A stretch of 7,551 nt of DNA from DASPKS01 sp035628035 (GTDB lineage: Bacteria > Bacteroidota > Rhodothermia > Rhodothermales > Rubricoccaceae): contig DASPKS010000197.1 of assembly GCA_035628035.1 (NCBI GenBank), positions 1 through 7,551 of the forward strand, in the 5' to 3' direction. Positions within the stretch are counted from its first letter, which is position 1; the number at the start of each line of letters is the position of its first letter. Below the pieces are notes generated by a model that was not told the DNA's origin, ran no database searches, and saw only the letters and a program-made list of their open reading frames with translations. Positions 5,319 to 7,551 of the stretch are shown piece by piece. A program made the position numbers and the translations under genes.

Positions 5319-5819
5319 TCAGGCTCCGGCGGGGAGGGCCAGCCCGAACGCCCGGCCGTGCCACGCCGCGTGCGCCGGCCGCACGACCCCGTTCGCGCGG
5401 AGATCGCCTACCGTTGCCGCGGTCACGTCCAGCACATGCGTGTCGGGCGTGACAGCGCCTTCGCGCGCGAGCGCGCGGAAGGCGGCGCGGGAGACGGTGT
5501 GCCAGCCGTTGCCGTCGCGGTAAGCGACGTCGAGTGGGGAGAGCCACGCGACGCCGAGGCGGGCGGCGCCCTCGTCGAGGGCGTGCTGCATCTGGTCGAT
5601 CCCGCACCCTGAGAGGTCCCCGCTCAGGGTGGCGCCGAGTGCGACGACGCGGTCTTCGAGGACTTCCGCCGCGCCGGTGACGGGTCGCCCATGCGAGGTC
5701 CAGCCTGCGAAGAAGGGGCGGAGCACGTCGAGCAAGGCGGTCTGTTCTTCAAGCGACAGCGCGCGGTCGGCAGCGAAGAGCCAGAGGCGGGCGTCGTCGG
5801 GGAGGGAGGCGGGCAGCAT
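5319..5819 (-). CDS. Conserved Bacteroidota protein, often misannotated 'ABC transporter ATPase'
   Basis: 166 aa, cytosolic, no signal peptide or membrane segment. From memory of the family, Bacteroidota genomes carry a small protein, commonly labelled 'ABC transporter ATPase', with an N-terminal RVWIYQANR-like motif, W-T-A-H-G, S-G-C-S-I-D and a C-terminal S-W-H-S-R. The counterparts here are ARLWLFAADR (10-19), WTSHG (40-44), SGCGID (70-75) and AWHGR (152-156). No Walker A, Walker B or ABC signature is present, so the ATPase label cannot be right for this protein. The real function is unknown. The invariant-looking Cys72 and Asp75 and His43 and His154 could be a metal or catalytic site, which is speculation. 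ATG 5819 is preferred over an in-frame TTG at 5846 that falls inside a promoter-like box. It is 11 bp upstream of the K+ channel gene. Confidence 0.8.
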   Translation of the reverse strand: MLPASLPDDARLWLFAADRALSLEEQTALLDVLRPFFAGWTSHGRPVTGAAEVLEDRVVALGATLSGDLSGCGIDQMQHALDEGAARLGVAWLSPLDVAYRDGNGWHTVSRAAFRALAREGAVTPDTHVLDVTAATVGDLRANGVVRPAHAAWHGRAFGLALPAGA

Positions 5820-5843
5820 GGGTGGTGGGGCGGTTGCTCCCGT

Positions 5844-5850
5844 CAAAATA
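5844..5850 (-). promoter_or_regulatory. Possible internal promoter -7 box
   Basis: On the minus strand TATTTTG lies in the 49-bp gap between the DUF4345-like gene and the SGCGID-protein gene, 24 nt before the ATG at 5819. It resembles the Bacteroidota -7 element with one T fewer. No -33 TTG is visible. It would allow the last three genes of the cluster to be expressed separately. Confidence 0.3.
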
Positions 5851-5868
5851 GAGACGCCGTATGGGCGC

Positions 5869-6246
5869 TTAGCCCGTCAGCTGCCGGAGGGCGAGGGCAG
5901 CCAGCACGGCGCCCGCCGCTTCCAGGGCGGCGAACGCGAGGATCAGCGGCGCCGCGCTGCCGTCCACGACGAACCCGACGACGCGCCCGAGCACGATCCC
6001 GCCCAGCGCAAGGGCCTGCGCGAGCAGCGCCGGCCGGAACCACTCCACACGTGTGGCCGCGCGGGCGAAGAAGGCGGCAAGGCCCAGCTCCAGCCCCCCG
6101 TAGAACGCGCGGATCTCCGTCGTCGCCGTAGGCCGCGTCAGCTCGATCCCGAGGACGGAGAGGGCGGCGGGGTCCACGAGCAGCCACGCGCCGAAGCCGG
6201 CGAAGGCGAGCGCCGCCAGGCCAAGCGAGAGGGGGGCCATCCGCAT
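5869..6246 (-). CDS. Small four-helix membrane protein, DUF4345-like
   Basis: 125 aa with four hydrophobic segments at about 5-25, 44-64, 73-96 and 99-120, so an integral inner-membrane protein with hardly any soluble part. The pattern of a short proline-containing loop (VDPAALSVLGI), then EIRAFYGGLELGLAAFF in the second helix, matches what I know of DUF4345 proteins, whose function is undetermined. ATG 6246 or the in-frame ATG 6240 could start translation. A GAGGAA sequence upstream of 6246 is the only Shine-Dalgarno-like motif before a gene in this cluster, so 6246 is given. Nine bases separate it from the preceding stop, implying co-transcription with the DUF1905 gene. Confidence 0.75.
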   Translation of the reverse strand: MRMAPLSLGLAALAFAGFGAWLLVDPAALSVLGIELTRPTATTEIRAFYGGLELGLAAFFARAATRVEWFRPALLAQALALGGIVLGRVVGFVVDGSAAPLILAFAALEAAGAVLAALALRQLTG

Positions 6247-6255
6247 GGGCGTTCC

Positions 6256-6720
6256 TCAGCGCTCCTTTTTCCCGTCGGCCAGCATCCCGATGGCCTTCTC
6301 GATGCGGGAGCGCCGCGTCTCTTCGCGCTTGGCGTCCTCGATCCAGCGCACGTACTCGCGGCGGTGGGAGTATGCGAGGCCGTCGAAGAACGCAGCGGAA
6401 GCGGGGTGCGCGCCGAGCGCCTGGCGGAAGTCGGCGGGGACCTCGACCTCGCGCGGCGCGGTGTCCTCTTCGAGCGTGACCTTCACGGTGTCGCCCGGTC
6501 CTTTCCCGAGCTGCTCGCGGATGGCCTTGAGGACGACGAGGATGTGCTGCGGGCCGCCCATCCGCACGGCCGTGCCCCGGTACGGGATGCCGTCGAACGT
6601 CGCCACGACGGGGAGGCGCTTCTTACCGAAGGTCGCCTCCACGTCGAAGGGGACGCTGACGAACATCCCGCCGCCGCCGGCGTCCTCGATGGGGGCCTCG
6701 AACGTCTTGCGCTGGCTCAT
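6256..6720 (-). CDS. DUF1905 / YdeI-OmdA family protein
   Basis: 154 aa, cytosolic. Residues about 5-86 look like a DUF1905 domain: an Asp-Val/Ile-rich beta barrel ending with the motif PGDTVKVTLEED (75-86), with VPFDVEATFGKK and DGIPYRGT inside. Residues about 93-150 look like the YdeI/OmdA ('bacteriocin-protection') domain: VPADFRQAL, AAFFDGLAYSHRREYVRWI and the basic helix AKREETRRSRIEKAI. This two-domain combination is common and its biochemical role is not established. The ATG at 6720 gives a sensible N-terminus. It is the first gene of the minus-strand cluster, with a promoter-like box just upstream, and it is divergent from the RRM gene. Confidence 0.85.
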   Translation of the reverse strand: MSQRKTFEAPIEDAGGGGMFVSVPFDVEATFGKKRLPVVATFDGIPYRGTAVRMGGPQHILVVLKAIREQLGKGPGDTVKVTLEEDTAPREVEVPADFRQALGAHPASAAFFDGLAYSHRREYVRWIEDAKREETRRSRIEKAIGMLADGKKER

Positions 6721-6748
6721 GGGAGTACCCGGGGAGTAGAGACGTCGG

Positions 6749-6756
6749 AGAAGATA
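6749..6756 (-). promoter_or_regulatory. Probable promoter -7 box of the minus-strand operon
   Basis: TATCTTCT on the minus strand closely resembles the Bacteroidota -7 element TATCTTTG and lies 28 nt before the ATG at 6720. This is the expected place for the promoter of the five-gene cluster. No clear TTG is seen at -33. Confidence 0.4.
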
Positions 6757-6824
6757 GGAAGGAGGCGGAACTCTCCGGGGGGCTGCCCGTGCTACCCCCG
6801 TCCGTGCATCGTCGGTTGCTTTTC

Positions 6825-6880
6825 AGGCTTTCTGCTTCAGGTGCGTGCGTCGAAGCCCACCTGGCCGCAGGAAGCCTTTT
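6825..6880 (+). promoter_or_regulatory. Attenuator-like hairpin upstream of the RRM gene
   Basis: AGGCTTTCTGC (6825-6835) pairs with GCAGGAAGCCT (6867-6877), 11 pairs including one G-U. Inside it CAGGTG (6838-6843) pairs with CACCTG (6858-6863), with a 14-nt loop. The stem runs into TTTT at 6877-6880, giving the outline of an intrinsic terminator 44 nt before the start codon at 6925. No plus-strand gene precedes it, so it would act on the leader of the RRM gene if transcription starts upstream. If the promoter lies at about 6884-6909 instead, the hairpin would be outside the transcript. Confidence 0.4.
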
Positions 6881-6924
6881 CAGTTGGCGGTTGCCTGGCC
6901 TTACTCTCTCTTTACCCAACGACG

Positions 6925-7245
6925 ATGAACCTCTACGTAGGCAACCTGCCTCACTCCCACTCCGAAGCACAGATCCGTACGGCCTTCGAGCAGTACGGCG
7001 CCGTCAGCTCGGTCGCCCTCATCAAGGACAAGTTCACGGGCCAGCCGCGCGGCTTCGGCTTCGTCGAGATGCCGAACCAGGGCGAGGCCACCCAGGCTAT
7101 CGCCGGGCTCAACGGCCAGGACCTCGGCGGGCGCACGCTCACCGTCAACGAGGCGCGCCCCCGCGAGGAGCGCTCCAACGGGGGCGGCAGCTACGGCGGC
7201 GGTGGCAACCGCAGCTTCGGTGGTGGCGGCAACCGCCGTTTCTAG
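6925..7245 (+). CDS. RRM-domain RNA-binding protein with glycine-rich tail
   Basis: 106 aa. A single RNA recognition motif fills residues 1-80, with RNP2 LYVGNL (3-8) and RNP1 RGFGFVEM (42-49) carrying the aromatic residues (Tyr4, Phe44, Phe46) that stack on RNA bases. Residues 85-106 are a Gly-Asn-Arg-Phe tail (GGGSYGGGGNRSFGGGG), as in cyanobacterial and Bacteroidota glycine-rich RRM proteins that respond to cold or act as RNA chaperones. The RRM itself says single-stranded RNA binding; a cold-shock role is inference. The ATG at 6925 is chosen because the RRM's first strand begins at residue 2, although the frame is open far upstream. There is no Shine-Dalgarno. The gene is monocistronic, between a hairpin leader and a strong terminator. 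Confidence 0.94.
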   Translation: MNLYVGNLPHSHSEAQIRTAFEQYGAVSSVALIKDKFTGQPRGFGFVEMPNQGEATQAIAGLNGQDLGGRTLTVNEARPREERSNGGGSYGGGGNRSFGGGGNRRF

Positions 7246-7285
7246 TTCGCCCCGCAGGCAGAAGGCTCCTTGAGCCTGCTGTTTG

Positions 7286-7327
7286 AGAGAAGGCCCCGGC
7301 TTGAAGCCGGGGCCTTCTCTATTTAAG
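7286..7327 (+). terminator. Terminator of the RRM gene
   Basis: Bases 7286-7300 (AGAGAAGGCCCCGGC) are perfectly complementary to 7306-7320, a 15-bp stem with a TTGAA loop, followed by ATTTAA. It starts 41 nt after the RRM stop codon. The stem is very stable and the T-tract short. The AGAGAA/TTCTCT base of the stem supplies T-rich sequence on both strands, so it may also work on minus-strand transcripts. Confidence 0.8.
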
Positions 7328-7551
7328 GACGCCCGGATCAGCGGCGGGGACGTCATCGAGGCTCCGGTACAGTGTACGATGGGGTCCAGGTTATCCCTAG
7401 CCATGTACTTCGTCCGTTGCCACATCGAAGCGCCCGTTCGTAATCCGAACCATTCTGCCACTCCCATCGCAGCGCGCCTCGAAGGAGAAGGACCCCGCCG
7501 CCCGTCCTTCCGTCCATTCAGAGATGGAGGCCAACCGCGTCGTAGTGGAGC
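7328..7551. other. Right-edge region with a palindrome; possible start of another gene
   Basis: No complete gene is visible. GTACA-G-TGTAC at 7367-7377 is an 11-bp palindrome. TACTTCG at 7406-7412 resembles the -7 box of the response-regulator gene. A plus-strand ATG at 7524 (MEANRVVVE) and another open frame from ATG 7403 both run off the edge. Neither can be judged from so little sequence. Confidence 0.4.

Noticed and set aside
5308..5607. Extension of the K+ channel frame upstream to 5607
   Set aside because: The added residues are Arg/Pro-rich without homology and overlap the neighbouring SGCGID-protein gene, which has its own motifs.
5820..5846. TTG start at 5846 for the SGCGID-protein gene
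   Set aside because: It adds a Pro/Ala-rich nonapeptide, falls inside a promoter-like box, and an ATG exists at 5819 close to the first conserved motif.
5629..6924. Long plus-strand open frame continuous with the RRM gene
   Set aside because: It is antisense to three recognisable minus-strand genes and shows no domain. High GC produces such open shadow frames. The RRM starts right after ATG 6925.
7390..7399. GTTATCCCTA, the reverse complement of the first ten bases of the I-SceI recognition site
   Set aside because: The remaining eight bases do not match, and no homing endonuclease or intron is visible; chance.
7403..7551. Open plus-strand frame from ATG 7403 to the right edge
   Set aside because: The composition is Pro/Arg-rich without family resemblance. 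It is too short and truncated to call; another ATG at 7524 in a different frame is as likely.

Overview
The window looks like an ordinary chromosomal segment of a very GC-rich bacterium, most likely a Bacteroidota/Rhodothermota-type organism (Rhodothermales such as Rubrivirga, Rubricoccus or Salinibacter relatives). This is inference from four things: the high GC content; a gene (5319-5819, minus) of a small protein family I know mainly from Bacteroidota; several TA-n-n-TTTG/TATCTTC-like -7 boxes 15-45 nt before start codons; and the near absence of Shine-Dalgarno sequences before the genes. I see no phage genes, transposase, CRISPR array, tRNA or rRNA.

Layout. 1-915 (minus) is the N-terminal three quarters of murA, cut by the left edge. 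A 153-bp divergent spacer separates it from a group I cysteine desulfurase (1069-2265, plus). A NarL/LuxR-type response regulator with no partner kinase follows (2362-2994, plus). 2995-3553 is a 559-bp gap with no convincing protein gene but many inverted repeats. It holds a hairpin (3038-3064), an 18-bp inverted repeat enclosing a pyrimidine-rich core (3104-3233), a short hairpin (3295-3311), and a compact five-helix fold at 3352-3471. That fold is followed at once by a strong rho-independent terminator (3477-3521) on the plus strand. I read 3352-3521 as a candidate small structured RNA, and it is the most interesting item here.

From 6720 down to 3554 five minus-strand genes lie close together: a DUF1905/YdeI-OmdA protein, a four-helix DUF4345-like membrane protein, the Bacteroidota protein often misnamed 'ABC transporter ATPase', a two-helix K+ channel with a cytosolic RCK/TrkA domain, and YqgE/AlgH. 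The last two overlap by four bases (ATGA), so they are probably translationally coupled. A promoter-like box in the 49-bp gap at 5820-5868 suggests the last three may also be transcribed on their own.

Divergent from that operon is a small glycine-tailed RRM RNA-binding protein (6925-7245, plus). A long hairpin followed by T4 lies upstream of it (6825-6880) and a 15-bp-stem terminator lies downstream (7286-7320). The last 230 bases hold an 11-bp palindrome and perhaps the start of another gene.

Functionally this is mostly housekeeping: peptidoglycan precursor synthesis, sulfur mobilisation, K+ transport and RNA binding. The unexplained content is mainly in the two structured non-coding stretches.
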